DNA of 64,000 nucleotides from Polaromonas jejuensis NBRC 106434 (GCF_001598235.1 NZ_BCYO01000010.1:62001-126000); one strand, 5' to 3'. Shown: positions 19,930 through 28,381, counted from the stretch's first letter. Translations and numbers: made by a program. The notes: generated from the letters alone by a model not told the origin.

Positions 19930-21102
19930 TCAGCGGTTCACGTCAAACAGGGCGGCCCCTTTTTTCATCACGCTTTTGGCAATGACGGTGCGGTGGATTT
20001 CGCTGGTGCCGTCGAAGATGCGGTAGACGCGCGCATCGCGGTAGTAGCGTTCGATCGGCAGTTCCTTGCAAAAGCCCATGCCGCCGAACACCTGCACCGC
20101 GCGGTCGACCACGCGGCCCAGCGTCTCGGCGGCGTGCACCTTGACCATGGCGATCTGCTCGCGCGCGTCATGGCCCTGGTCGAGCAGCCAGGCGGCATGC
20201 AGCACCATCCAGCGCGCGGCGTTGATCTCGATCACGCTGTCGGCCAGCATCTGCTGCACCATCTGGAAGTTGCCGATCTTCTGGCCGAACTGCTGGCGCT
20301 GGTTGGCATAGTCCACCATCAGGTCCAGCACGTGGCTGGCCTTGCCCACGGCGCGCGAGCCGACCTGGGCCAGGCGCACCACGTTCAGCGCGCCCATGGC
20401 CAGCTTGAAGCCCTGGCCCTGCTCGCCGAGCAGTGCCACCGGCTCCAGCGGCACGTTGTCGAAGAACAGCTCGAGATGCGGCGTGCCGCGAATGCCCATC
20501 ATCTTCTGGTCCTTGCCGATGGTGAAGCCGGGCAGGCCCTTGTCCACCATGAACATGGAGATTTCCTTCTCGCCGGTTTTGGCGGAAACCAGGAAGAAGT
20601 CGCTCCACTCGCCGTCGCTGATGAAATGCTTGCTGCCGTTGAGCACCCAGCCCTCTTTGCCGTTGGTCTGCGTCTTCCTGGCGTGGGTCTTGATACCGGC
20701 CGCGTCCGAGCCGGCGCCGGATTCGGTGATGGCGATGGCGCAGGTGCGCAGGCCTTGCACCGTGGGCTTGAGCCAGCGCTCCACCTGCTCGCCCTTGCAC
20801 ACCAGCAGCGGTTCATAGATGTTGCCGAAGGCACGGCGGATCAGGATGTCGGTGGTGTGGCCGAATTGTTCTTCGCACAGAATGCGGTCCACGGCCGACA
20901 GGCCGCCGCCGCCCAGTTCGGCCGGGATGTTCATGGCGTACAGGCCCAGCGATTTCGATTTCTCGTGGACGGCCCAGGCCTTGGCCTGGTCCAGAAAGCC
21001 TTTTTCCTCGATCTCGTCTTCGAGCGGCTTGAGTTCTTCGGCGATGAAGCGACGCACGGTGTCGATCATCATTTTCTGTTCTTCGTTGAGGGAAAAATCC
21101 AT
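19930..21102 (-). CDS. Acyl-CoA dehydrogenase
   Basis: This protein has 390 aa from the ATG at 21102 (GGAGAA upstream, N-terminus MDFSLNEEQKMMIDTVRRF). Family signatures include CAIAITESGAGSDAAGIKT, the FAD-binding VQVFGGMGF and FDGTSEIHR. At the place where medium-chain enzymes have the catalytic Glu (YEGT), this protein has Asp (FDGT). It therefore belongs to a variant subgroup or uses a different base. It introduces a double bond into an acyl-CoA and passes electrons to ETF. It is cotranscribed with the CoA-transferase. Confidence 0.92.
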   Translation of the reverse strand: MDFSLNEEQKMMIDTVRRFIAEELKPLEDEIEEKGFLDQAKAWAVHEKSKSLGLYAMNIPAELGGGGLSAVDRILCEEQFGHTTDILIRRAFGNIYEPLLVCKGEQVERWLKPTVQGLRTCAIAITESGAGSDAAGIKTHARKTQTNGKEGWVLNGSKHFISDGEWSDFFLVSAKTGEKEISMFMVDKGLPGFTIGKDQKMMGIRGTPHLELFFDNVPLEPVALLGEQGQGFKLAMGALNVVRLAQVGSRAVGKASHVLDLMVDYANQRQQFGQKIGNFQMVQQMLADSVIEINAARWMVLHAAWLLDQGHDAREQIAMVKVHAAETLGRVVDRAVQVFGGMGFCKELPIERYYRDARVYRIFDGTSEIHRTVIAKSVMKKGAALFDVNR

Positions 21103-21296
21103 GGTGTTCTCCAGATCTGATTCAAAGGCGATGGCGTGAATGGGCTCCGTCAATGGGCGCCATCGGGCCGCTAGGGTGTGTTCGCCCTTGAATCAGGCGC
21201 TGCTGAACCAGCGCGCGCCAAAGAAGAAAGGCAGGCGGGACAACGGGTCAGGGCGTGGGGACATGGCGGGCAGCAGGCGCTTGGCGGTGTGAGGAC

Positions 21297-22130
21297 TCAG
21301 GCCTGTGGCTCGAGCAAGGCACGGCTGGCGGCCAGGGCCTGGCGCGCCCATTCGGTCTGGCCGATCTGCGCCATGCGGTCCAGGTGCACCACTTCGACGC
21401 TGATGGGCAGGTCCGGCGGCAGCGCATCGAACAGGGCTTGCAGTGCAATGCCGCCTTCGCCGGGCATCAGGCGTTCGCAGCGGGCGGTGTGTATCATTTC
21501 TTCCACGCTGAACGGGCGGCCCCTTTGCGCCTGGGTCGGTGCGTCGCAGATCTGCGCGTAGTGCAGCAGTTCGCGTGGAATGGTGCGCAGGTCGTCCAGG
21601 GTGGTGTTGGAGCGCGCCACATGCAGCGCATCCACCAGAATGCCGGCGTTGTCGGGGCGTCCGGCCGCGTGGATGATGCGCAGCGCGGCTTTCGCATCAG
21701 GCACGGCCGTCCAGGGCATGAATTCCAGGTCGGCGGTCATGCCATAGGGGCGCATGGCCTCGCACAGCCGCGCATAGCCTTCGGCCAGCCGGGCTTCGTT
21801 GGTGTCGTCGCCGGCCACCAGCACGGCCTTGGCCTTGAGGGCCGCGCCGGCCTCGAAGAGCGGCTGATAGCTGCGCGCATCGAAACCTTCGGCGATGCGG
21901 ATGATCTCCAGGTCGAATACGCCGACGCCGGTGTCCCGCTGCGCCGCCACGGTTTCGCGCAGCACCTCGGGCTGGCCAATCAGGAACTGCTGCGGTGCGC
22001 CCGCTGCGTTGGGCAGCAGGCGCAGGCCGACATAGGCATAGCCCAGTTCGCCTGCCAGGCGCACAGCCTGCGGCGGAGTCAGGGTGTTTGAGGTCAGGTA
22101 AGCCAGCGAATAGATGCGCGACATGTTCAT
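21297..22130 (-). CDS. TIM-barrel sugar-phosphate-isomerase-like protein (AP endonuclease 2 family)
   Basis: This 277-aa protein belongs to the xylose-isomerase-like TIM-barrel superfamily. Probable metal ligands are seen at strand ends: the Glu in VFDLEIIR, the Glu in ADLEFMPW, Asp/His in ILVDALHV and the Glu in ISVEVVHLD. Members include hydroxypyruvate isomerases, inosose dehydratases and 3-dehydroshikimate dehydratases. In an island with a shikimate-dehydrogenase-like gene the last activity is possible but not proven. AGGGGA precedes the ATG. It is located in the minus-strand operon between the NIPSNAP gene and the acyl-CoA dehydrogenase gene. Confidence 0.82.
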   Translation of the reverse strand: MNMSRIYSLAYLTSNTLTPPQAVRLAGELGYAYVGLRLLPNAAGAPQQFLIGQPEVLRETVAAQRDTGVGVFDLEIIRIAEGFDARSYQPLFEAGAALKAKAVLVAGDDTNEARLAEGYARLCEAMRPYGMTADLEFMPWTAVPDAKAALRIIHAAGRPDNAGILVDALHVARSNTTLDDLRTIPRELLHYAQICDAPTQAQRGRPFSVEEMIHTARCERLMPGEGGIALQALFDALPPDLPISVEVVHLDRMAQIGQTEWARQALAASRALLEPQA

Positions 22131-22144
22131 TCCCCTGAGCTAAC

Positions 22145-22771
22145 TTATTTGAGTGGCGAGACGGCCGTGGGCATCGCAATCGTCGACGTCATGGCCGTGG
22201 TCAGGTGCGCCGGTCCGCCTTTGGGCGGCCAGATGCCTTGCGCCACGGCGTCGGCGCGGGCCTTGCTGCGCGCGTCCAGCGTGGGGTAGGCCCAGATGTT
22301 GGTGAAACGCAGCGGCCCGTCGAGCGCGACCATGGCCACGACACAAGGTGAGAGTTTTTCGCGTGCGGGCACGTACTGTTCCCACAGGTCAATCGTGGGC
22401 TGTACGCCGCCCGGCTTGATGCCATAGGTGCGGATTTCATAGACCGGGCCACTGACGCCCGACTCGCTGCTGGGGCGCACCGGCTTCATCCACGGAAAGC
22501 CCCAATAGCTGTGCTGCTCCAGGCTCTGGAGGATGTCGCCGCAACCCAAGGGGTCCGCGCTTTTCTGGGTGCGTTCGCGTTCGGCCTGGAGGCTGGCAAG
22601 GTCGGCAAAGCCGCGCAGCACCATCATCTGGTTGAGCACGCCGATGTCGGTGAACCAGCAGCCCAGCAGCTCGCCTTGGGCCTCGGGCTTGCTGGCGAAG
22701 GTTTGCACGCTGGTGGCGGCCTGGCCGGCGGTGCCGAAGGGCAAGGTCATGGTGGCGAGTTCGTAGTACAT
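22145..22771 (-). CDS. NIPSNAP family protein (two domains)
   Basis: This 208-aa protein contains two NIPSNAP-like halves: MYYELATMTLPFGTAGQA with LLGCWFTDIGVLNQMMVLRGF, and VYEIRTYGIKPGGVQPTIDLWEQYVPAREK with FTNIWAYPTLDARSKAR. AAGGA precedes the ATG at 22771. It follows paralogue 2 of the flavoproteins, just as the smaller NIPSNAP gene follows paralogue 1. A functional link between the two families in this pathway is therefore likely, but the chemistry is unknown. Confidence 0.9.
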   Translation of the reverse strand: MYYELATMTLPFGTAGQAATSVQTFASKPEAQGELLGCWFTDIGVLNQMMVLRGFADLASLQAERERTQKSADPLGCGDILQSLEQHSYWGFPWMKPVRPSSESGVSGPVYEIRTYGIKPGGVQPTIDLWEQYVPAREKLSPCVVAMVALDGPLRFTNIWAYPTLDARSKARADAVAQGIWPPKGGPAHLTTAMTSTIAMPTAVSPLK

Positions 22772-22792
22772 GGGCAGGGTCCTTGGTGTAAG

Positions 22793-22851
22793 TGCTATTT
22801 AAAAAGGAGCTTGTAGCGCCCGCCAGTCAAGGGCTGGGAGCTGTTTTTATT
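22793..22851 (+). repeat. Short interspersed repeat copy ending a flavoprotein gene
   Basis: TGCTATTTAAAAAGGAGCT, then GCGCCCG, then TCAAGGGCTGGGAGC, then TTTTTATTG. The block order is as at 8005 and 28551. The stop codon of the flavoprotein gene (complement of 22827-22829) lies inside it. Confidence 0.7.
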
Positions 22852-24581
22852 GAAAATTCATCGCCTGGCTCAAGGCCGGCGGCATGGTGGGCGGCGAGAA
22901 AACCAAAGGTCATGGCCGGGCCGAGCGTGATGCCGCCGCTGGGGTAGTGGCCGCCCATCACACTGGCCATGTCATTGCCGCCGGCGTACAGGCCGGCAAT
23001 CGGCTGGTCGTTCGCGTCGAGCACCCGGGCCTGCGCATTGACGCGCAGACCGGCAAAGGTGCCCAGGCTGCCCGGCAGCACCCGGACCGCGTAGAACGGG
23101 CCGTGCTCGAGGGGCGCCATGCAGGGGTTGGGGCCAGCGCCGCTGGCATCGCCCTGGACGCGGTTGTAAGGCGTCTCGCCCTTGCCAAAGTCGGCGTCCT
23201 GGCCTTGCCGCGCCTGCTGGTTGTAGCGCTGGACCGTGCGCTGCAGGCCCTGTGCATCGATGCCGCAGGCCTGCGCGAGCGCGGCCAGCGTCTGGCCGCG
23301 CTTCAGGTAGCCATTTTTCAGCAGATTTGACAGCGGCATGGGGGCGGGTTTGGCGGCGCCCAGGCCATAGCGGCGGATAAAACGGTGGTCGCAGACCAGC
23401 CAGGCTTGCACGGGCTCGCCGGCCGGCGTGGCCTGGAGCAGGCTGCTGATGAAGTCGTAATAGGAGTCGGCTTCGTTGGTGAAGCGCCGGCCCGCCTGCG
23501 TGACGGCGATCAGGCCCGGCTTGGCGCGTTCGATCAGGTGCGGAAAATGCGCGGTGCTGCCATCGGCGCGTGGCACCAGCGACACCGGCGCCAGAGCTGC
23601 CGCCTGCACCAGGTCGCGAGTCACCACGCCGCCCGCGCCTTCGCCCAGGCGCAGACCGTCGCCGGTGTTGCCGCGCGATGCGGCCGACCAGTGCTCGTGC
23701 CCGGTGGGCGCATGCGGGAGCAGTTCCTTCTTGCGCGCGGTGTCATGCGGAAAGCCGCCGCAGGCCAGCACGACGCCGCGCGTGGCATGGATTTCCACAT
23801 CGCCCTGCGCGGTGCCGACGACGGCGCCCGTGACCTGGCCATGGCGGGTCAGCAGGCGGCGCGCCGGGCTGTTGACGCGAATCTCGACACCGGCCTCATA
23901 GGCCGAGGCGGCCAGCCCGGCCACGAGGGCATTGCCATTGACCGGCCGCATGCCGCGCCGGAACAGCAGCAGGTCGCGAAAATGCCGCAGCACCAGTCGG
24001 GTCACATGCCAGAACGAGGCCGGCGAGCGCATGGCATTGAGAAAGTGCCGCAGTTCGGCGCCCGAGGCAATGCCCATGCCCCAGAGCGTGGTTTCGGGAA
24101 GGGGCGGCTTGAGCTGCGCGATCTTGCTCCCCAGGCGCCGGCCATCAAAGGGGGCGGCGCAGACCGAGCGCCCGCCGGTCGCGGCATCGTGGCTGCGGCC
24201 GTGAAAATCGGGAATGCCGTTGCCGTCTATGAACTGCAGCGCCGTGCGCGAGCGGAAGAAGTCCACCATGCGCGGGCCGTTTTCCAGAAAGGCGCGGGCG
24301 CGCGCCTCGTCGAATTGGGCGCCCAGCTCATGCCTCAGGTAGGACAGCGGCCGGTCCATGTCTTCGCGGATGCCTGCGGCCACGGCCAGCGGATTGCGCG
24401 GAATCCACATCCAGCCGCCCGACCAGGCGGTGGTGCCGCCATAGTGCGCTTCCTTTTCAATGACCAGCACCTTCAGGCCGAGCTGGGCGGCGGTCACCGC
24501 GGCCGACAGGCCTCCCGCGCCGGAGCCAATCACCAGCAGGTCGCAGCTGGACGGCTTGGAGTGGGCCTGATGGGCGCGCAT
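22827..24581 (-). CDS. FAD-dependent dehydrogenase, KstD/fumarate-reductase type (paralogue 2)
   Basis: This 584-aa protein has the FAD motif DLLVIGSGAGGLSAAVTAAQ with EKEAHYGGTTAWSGGWMWIP. The C-terminal region GLYAGGNDMASVMGGHYPSGGITLGPAMTFG keeps the Tyr and the Gly four residues later, typical of delta1-dehydrogenases. It is clearly paralogous to the proteins at 14466 and 26639. The last residues (SIKTAPSP) are encoded by an interspersed repeat. It starts 18 bp after the iclR-type regulator gene and has no good ribosome site, so coupling is likely. The substrate is unknown. Confidence 0.9.
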   Translation of the reverse strand: MRAHQAHSKPSSCDLLVIGSGAGGLSAAVTAAQLGLKVLVIEKEAHYGGTTAWSGGWMWIPRNPLAVAAGIREDMDRPLSYLRHELGAQFDEARARAFLENGPRMVDFFRSRTALQFIDGNGIPDFHGRSHDAATGGRSVCAAPFDGRRLGSKIAQLKPPLPETTLWGMGIASGAELRHFLNAMRSPASFWHVTRLVLRHFRDLLLFRRGMRPVNGNALVAGLAASAYEAGVEIRVNSPARRLLTRHGQVTGAVVGTAQGDVEIHATRGVVLACGGFPHDTARKKELLPHAPTGHEHWSAASRGNTGDGLRLGEGAGGVVTRDLVQAAALAPVSLVPRADGSTAHFPHLIERAKPGLIAVTQAGRRFTNEADSYYDFISSLLQATPAGEPVQAWLVCDHRFIRRYGLGAAKPAPMPLSNLLKNGYLKRGQTLAALAQACGIDAQGLQRTVQRYNQQARQGQDADFGKGETPYNRVQGDASGAGPNPCMAPLEHGPFYAVRVLPGSLGTFAGLRVNAQARVLDANDQPIAGLYAGGNDMASVMGGHYPSGGITLGPAMTFGFLAAHHAAGLEPGDEFSIKTAPSP

Positions 24582-24599
24582 GAGGCGGGGGCGTGGCGT

Positions 24600-25421
24600 T
24601 CAGGCCGCGTAAATGCGCTTGAGCGCCTGCGGGCCCGGGGCCGATGGCTTGTTGAAAAAAGGCGAGGAACCGCTGGCGGCCGCCAGCTGGGCCGCCATGG
24701 CCAGCAGATCGGGGCCCAGGGCCAGCATGCGCTCCGGCGTGAAGCGCACGGTGGGCCCGGCAATGCTGATGGTGCCCAGCGGCGGCTGACCCGCCAGACG
24801 CACGGGTGCCGCCATGGCATTGAGTCCGGCGGTGTAGGTTTCTTCGGTCATGCTGAAGCCGCGCTCGCGGGCGGCGTGCACGGCTTCCATCACGGCTTGC
24901 AGGCTGGTGGGGGCGTTGGGGCCGAACTCTTGCGGACTGCCCAGGCCCTGCTGGGCCACCAGCGCCAGCGCGCTTTCGTCGGACAGGGCAGACAGCCAGG
25001 CCAGACCCGAAGACGAGCAGGCCAGGAGCGCATCGCTGCCCATGTCCGGGTCGTAGCGCAGACCCTGGCGCGCCCCTTGGGCGCGGGCCACCCAGGTCAG
25101 CCGGTTGCCATCGACCACCGCCAGGCGCACCAGTTCACCCGAAATTTCGGCGAGCCGGTCCAGCAGCGGCTGGGCAATGTCCACGATGCCGGTGTTGCTC
25201 AGAAAGGACAGGCCCATGGACACCAGCTTGGTGGTCAGCATGTAGTCGCCGTGGTCGCGCGTCTGGCGCACATAGCCGCAGCGCACCAGGTCGGCCAGCA
25301 GGCGGTGCACCGCGCTGCGCGGAATGCCGAGCTGGTCGGCAATGGACGCCAGTTCCAGGCCATTGCCGTGTTGGGCCAGCAATTCAAGAATGCCCAAGGT
25401 TCGTTCCAGAACACCATTCAT
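24600..25421 (-). CDS. IclR-family transcriptional regulator
   Basis: This protein has 273 aa from the ATG at 25421 (MNGVLERTLGILELLAQHG); the frame extends upstream without a better start. The N-terminal winged helix (residues 5-60, with LASIADQLGIPRSAVHRLLADL) is followed by the IclR effector domain (about 75-255). It is first in the minus-strand operon and divergent from the shikimate-dehydrogenase-like gene. The intergenic region carries a large concentric palindrome at 25579-25621, its probable operator. Regulators of this family often bind aromatic, hydroaromatic or short-chain acids. Confidence 0.92.
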   Translation of the reverse strand: MNGVLERTLGILELLAQHGNGLELASIADQLGIPRSAVHRLLADLVRCGYVRQTRDHGDYMLTTKLVSMGLSFLSNTGIVDIAQPLLDRLAEISGELVRLAVVDGNRLTWVARAQGARQGLRYDPDMGSDALLACSSSGLAWLSALSDESALALVAQQGLGSPQEFGPNAPTSLQAVMEAVHAARERGFSMTEETYTAGLNAMAAPVRLAGQPPLGTISIAGPTVRFTPERMLALGPDLLAMAAQLAAASGSSPFFNKPSAPGPQALKRIYAA

Positions 25422-25578
25422 AAGACAGTCACTCCCTTCAAAGAATGAGCGCAAGCGTACAGGACATGGGACTGAGCAGCGGCTGACGGCATGTCGATGG
25501 TCACGGTGTTGATGCACTGAAAAAGTTCATGGCGGCGGGAGCCGCCTGCGGGCTGATGGGTCAACTTGGAATTTCTAA

Positions 25579-25621
25579 AAAACTGGAATTAAATTCAATA
25601 GTTGAATTGTATTCCAGTTTT
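25579..25621. promoter_or_regulatory. 43-bp concentric palindrome, likely IclR operator
   Basis: The outer arms are AAAACTGGAAT (25579-25589) and ATTCCAGTTTT (25611-25621). The inner arms are AATTCAA (25592-25598) and TTGAATT (25602-25608). Both pairs are perfect and centred on base 25600. It overlaps the promoter of the plus-strand gene. Confidence 0.85.
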
Positions 25622-25630
25622 ATGTAAGAT
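25602..25630 (+). promoter_or_regulatory. Promoter of the shikimate-dehydrogenase-like gene
   Basis: The -35 is TTGAAT (25602-25607), the spacer is 17 bp, and the -10 is TAAGAT (25625-25630). The -35 is one half of the inner palindrome, so a bound IclR-type dimer would directly affect polymerase. The start codon is at 25667. Confidence 0.7.
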
Positions 25631-25666
25631 GCAGCCATCTTTTCAGCTCAAGCACGCCAGGCCACC

Positions 25667-26476
25667 ATGTCAGACACCCTGAATCTCACCCTCAGCGGCG
25701 CGACCCGCGTTCATTTCATCGTGGGCGACCCGATTGCCCAGGTCAAGTCACCCGCCGGTGTGACGCAGGCCTTTCAGGCGCGCGGCCATGACGCCATGGT
25801 GGCGCCCGCCCATGTGCCGCCGGCCAAACTGGCGGCCTGGGTTGAGGGGGTTTCGCTGGCGCACAACGTGGACGGCATCATCGTGACGGTGCCGCACAAG
25901 TTCGCCTGCTTTGAGCTCTGTGCCACCACCTCTGACCGCGCCGCCTTTCTGCACACCGTCAACACCATGCGCCGCGCGGCCGATGGCCGCTGGCATGGCG
26001 ACATGTTTGATGGCCTGGGCTTTGTGGCGGCCATGCGCGACAACGGCGGCGAGCCCGAGGGCAAGAAGGTGTTGCTGCTGGGCGCGGGCGGGGCCGGGTC
26101 GGCCATTGCCCATTCCCTGGTGATGGCGGGAGTCGCCGAACTGGCGATTCATGACGAGGACACCGTCCGCCGGACCGCGCTGGTCGATCGGCTCGCGGGG
26201 CTGGGGCGCTGCCCCGTGGCCCATGGTTCGGCCGATCCGGGCGGCTTTGACATGGTGCTCAACGCCACGCCGGTCGGCATGAAGGCTTCGGACCCTTATC
26301 CGCTGGACGTGGACAAGATCACGGCCGGCATGTTTGTGGGCTGCGTGATCACCGCACCCGCCATCACGCCGCTGATTGCCGCGGCCCGCGCCAAGGGTTG
26401 CGGCACCATGACGGGCGCCCACATGTTTGCCCGGGTGCGCGACCTGATGGTCGACTTCCTGCTGGGGAAACCATGA
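25667..26476 (+). CDS. Shikimate/quinate dehydrogenase-like protein
   Basis: This 269-aa AroE-family protein has the substrate-side segment QVKSPAGV, the catalytic Lys in TVPHK (residue 78), Asn 99 (VNTM) and the paired Asp 115 in GDMFDGLG. The NAD(P) loop LLGAGGAGSA is at residues 138-147. The Lys/Asp dyad is intact, so it should be an active ring-alcohol dehydrogenase. It lies outside any aro locus and is controlled by an IclR-type divergent gene. A catabolic role on shikimate, quinate or a related cyclic hydroxy acid is therefore more likely than a biosynthetic one. Confidence 0.88.
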   Translation: MSDTLNLTLSGATRVHFIVGDPIAQVKSPAGVTQAFQARGHDAMVAPAHVPPAKLAAWVEGVSLAHNVDGIIVTVPHKFACFELCATTSDRAAFLHTVNTMRRAADGRWHGDMFDGLGFVAAMRDNGGEPEGKKVLLLGAGGAGSAIAHSLVMAGVAELAIHDEDTVRRTALVDRLAGLGRCPVAHGSADPGGFDMVLNATPVGMKASDPYPLDVDKITAGMFVGCVITAPAITPLIAAARAKGCGTMTGAHMFARVRDLMVDFLLGKP

Positions 26477-26478
26477 AA

Positions 26479-26634
26479 CGCCCCCACGCTCATCACTTCG
26501 TGTTTTCGCTGGACGTGCCGCTGCCTGAGGCAGCGGCTCTTCGCCCCGTCCCAGTCTGCGCAGGCAGACTGGGAGCCGCGGGACTCAGCCCCGAGGGGGC
26601 GTTGGCCTCCCTTGGGGCGGCCCGGCGGGAGGCC
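26479..26634 (+). repeat. Composite GC-rich interspersed repeat, diverged copy
   Basis: It begins with CGCCCCCACGCT right after the stop of the AroE-like gene. It contains a CCCAGTCTGC/GCAGACTGGG hairpin, then CTCAGCCCCGAGGGGGC, then CTTGGGGCGGCCCGGCGGG. The block order matches the minus strand of 16203-16391. Its end supplies the purine run GGGAGG used as ribosome site of the next gene. Confidence 0.75.
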
Positions 26635-26638
26635 TGAG

Positions 26639-28381
26639 ATGCAGGTCCTGAACAGCCTTGTTGAGCTTCCCGAGTCCGCCAGCTACGACGTGGCGGTGAT
26701 AGGCGCGGGCGGTGCCGGCATGTCGGCCGCGCTGGTCGCGGCCATTGCCGGCAAGAAGGTATTGCTGGTGGAAAGCACCGAGTATGTGGGCGGCACCACC
26801 GCCTGGTCCGGCGGCACCACCTGGATTCCGGGGACCTGCCATTCGGCCAGCGTGAACAAGACCGATACCCTGGCCGATGCCGCCCGCTACCTGGACAATG
26901 CCGTGGGGCCGCGCAGCCCGGCGGCGCTGCGCCAGGCCTTTCTGGACCACGGGGCGCAAGCCGTGGCGCACATCGAGGCGAACTCCGAGCTCAAATACCG
27001 GGCTTACCCCAAACACCCCGATTACATTTCCGAGCTGGACGGCTCCACCCTCAATGGCCGCGCGCTGGAGCCGCTGCCCTTTGATGGCCGCCTGCTGGGT
27101 GGACTGTTCGGCCTGATTCGTCCGCCGATTCCCGAGTTCACCGTGCTCGGCGGCATGATGGTGGACCGCACCGACATCAACCACCTGCTGGGCATGAAGC
27201 AGTCCATGGCTTCGTTTTGGCACTCGGTCCGGATCTTGTCGCGGCACGTCCTCGATCGCCTGCGCCACCCACGCGGCACGCGCCTGGTGATGGGCAATGC
27301 GCTGGTCGGCCGCCTGCTTTACTCCCTGTCGCAGCGCAAGAACGTGTCGCTGCTCACCCGTACCACGGTGGAGCACATCGCGCGCGGCGCGGGGGGCACG
27401 GGTGGCATCGAAGCCATCACGCTGCTGCAAAACGGCCAGCGCCGCAGCGTGCGCGTTACGGGGGGCGTGATTCTCGCCAGTGGCGGTTTCAACCGCCACC
27501 CCGGCTTGCGCAAGGGCATGCTGCCGGGCATTGATACTGACTGGTGCCCGGGTGCCCCGGGCCACACCGGCCAGGCGCTGGAGCTGGCGCGCGCGCTGGG
27601 GGCTTCGTTCGGTGCCGACGGCATGAGCCACGCCTTCTGGGCGCCGGTGTCCCGGCGCAAACGGGCAGATGGCAGTACCGCCGTGTTTCCCCATTTCATG
27701 ATGGACCGGGCCAAGCCCGGCATGCTCACCGTCAACCAGGCGGGGGAACGCTTTGTCAACGAGAGCACCTCCTACCACCTCTTTGGCCTGGCGATGCAGC
27801 AGGCGCACCAGAGCACGCCGTCGATTCCCGCCTACCTGATCTGCGATGCCGAGGCCTTGCGCAAATACGGCCTGGGCATGGTCCGTCCCGGTGGCAAGGG
27901 GCTGCAGCCCTTTCTGGCCGACGGCTACCTGACCCAAGCCGATAGCCTGGAAGCGCTGGCGCAAAAACTGGGCATCAGCGCCACGGGCCTGAAGGCGAGC
28001 GTTGCCAGTATCAATGCCTATGCCGACACCGGCGTGGACCCTGACTTCCAGCGCGGCGTGACGGCCTACCAGCGCAACATGGGCGACGCGAGCTGGACCG
28101 GCAAGAACCCCAACATCGGCCCCTTGACCCAGGCGCCTTATTACGCCGTACGCCTCTATCCCGGTGATATAGGTGCGTCCACAGGCCTCGTAACCGACGC
28201 CAAGGCGCGCGTGCTCGACCAGAACGCGCAAGCCATTCCCGGCCTGTACGCCGTGGGCAACGACATGCATTCGATCATGGGCGGGGTCTACGCAGGCCCG
28301 GGCATCACGATCGGGCCGGGGCTGGTCTTTGCCTACCTGGCCGCGCGCCACGCCGCGGCGCGGACCGGCCTGGCGACCTAG
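26639..28381 (+). CDS. FAD-dependent dehydrogenase, KstD/fumarate-reductase type (paralogue 3)
   Basis: This protein has 580 aa from the ATG at 26639, 8 bp after a GGGAGG derived from a repeat. The FAD motif is DVAVIGAGGAGMSAALVAAIAG with ESTEYVGGTTAWSGGTTWIPG. The C-terminal motif is GLYAVGNDMHSIMGGVYAGPGITIGPG, with the Tyr/Gly pair kept. It is the third paralogue in the island and the most distant of the three by eye. It is in the plus-strand operon with the AroE-like enzyme, an SDR and the Liv transporter. The likely role is ring desaturation of a 3-oxo intermediate, but the substrate is unknown. Confidence 0.9.
   Translation: MQVLNSLVELPESASYDVAVIGAGGAGMSAALVAAIAGKKVLLVESTEYVGGTTAWSGGTTWIPGTCHSASVNKTDTLADAARYLDNAVGPRSPAALRQAFLDHGAQAVAHIEANSELKYRAYPKHPDYISELDGSTLNGRALEPLPFDGRLLGGLFGLIRPPIPEFTVLGGMMVDRTDINHLLGMKQSMASFWHSVRILSRHVLDRLRHPRGTRLVMGNALVGRLLYSLSQRKNVSLLTRTTVEHIARGAGGTGGIEAITLLQNGQRRSVRVTGGVILASGGFNRHPGLRKGMLPGIDTDWCPGAPGHTGQALELARALGASFGADGMSHAFWAPVSRRKRADGSTAVFPHFMMDRAKPGMLTVNQAGERFVNESTSYHLFGLAMQQAHQSTPSIPAYLICDAEALRKYGLGMVRPGGKGLQPFLADGYLTQADSLEALAQKLGISATGLKASVASINAYADTGVDPDFQRGVTAYQRNMGDASWTGKNPNIGPLTQAPYYAVRLYPGDIGASTGLVTDAKARVLDQNAQAIPGLYAVGNDMHSIMGGVYAGPGITIGPGLVFAYLAARHAAARTGLAT

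Noticed and set aside
23385..25448. 687-codon plus-strand frame opposite flavoprotein 2 and iclR
   Set aside because: It is a shadow frame created by codon bias; it spans two real genes and has no family resemblance.
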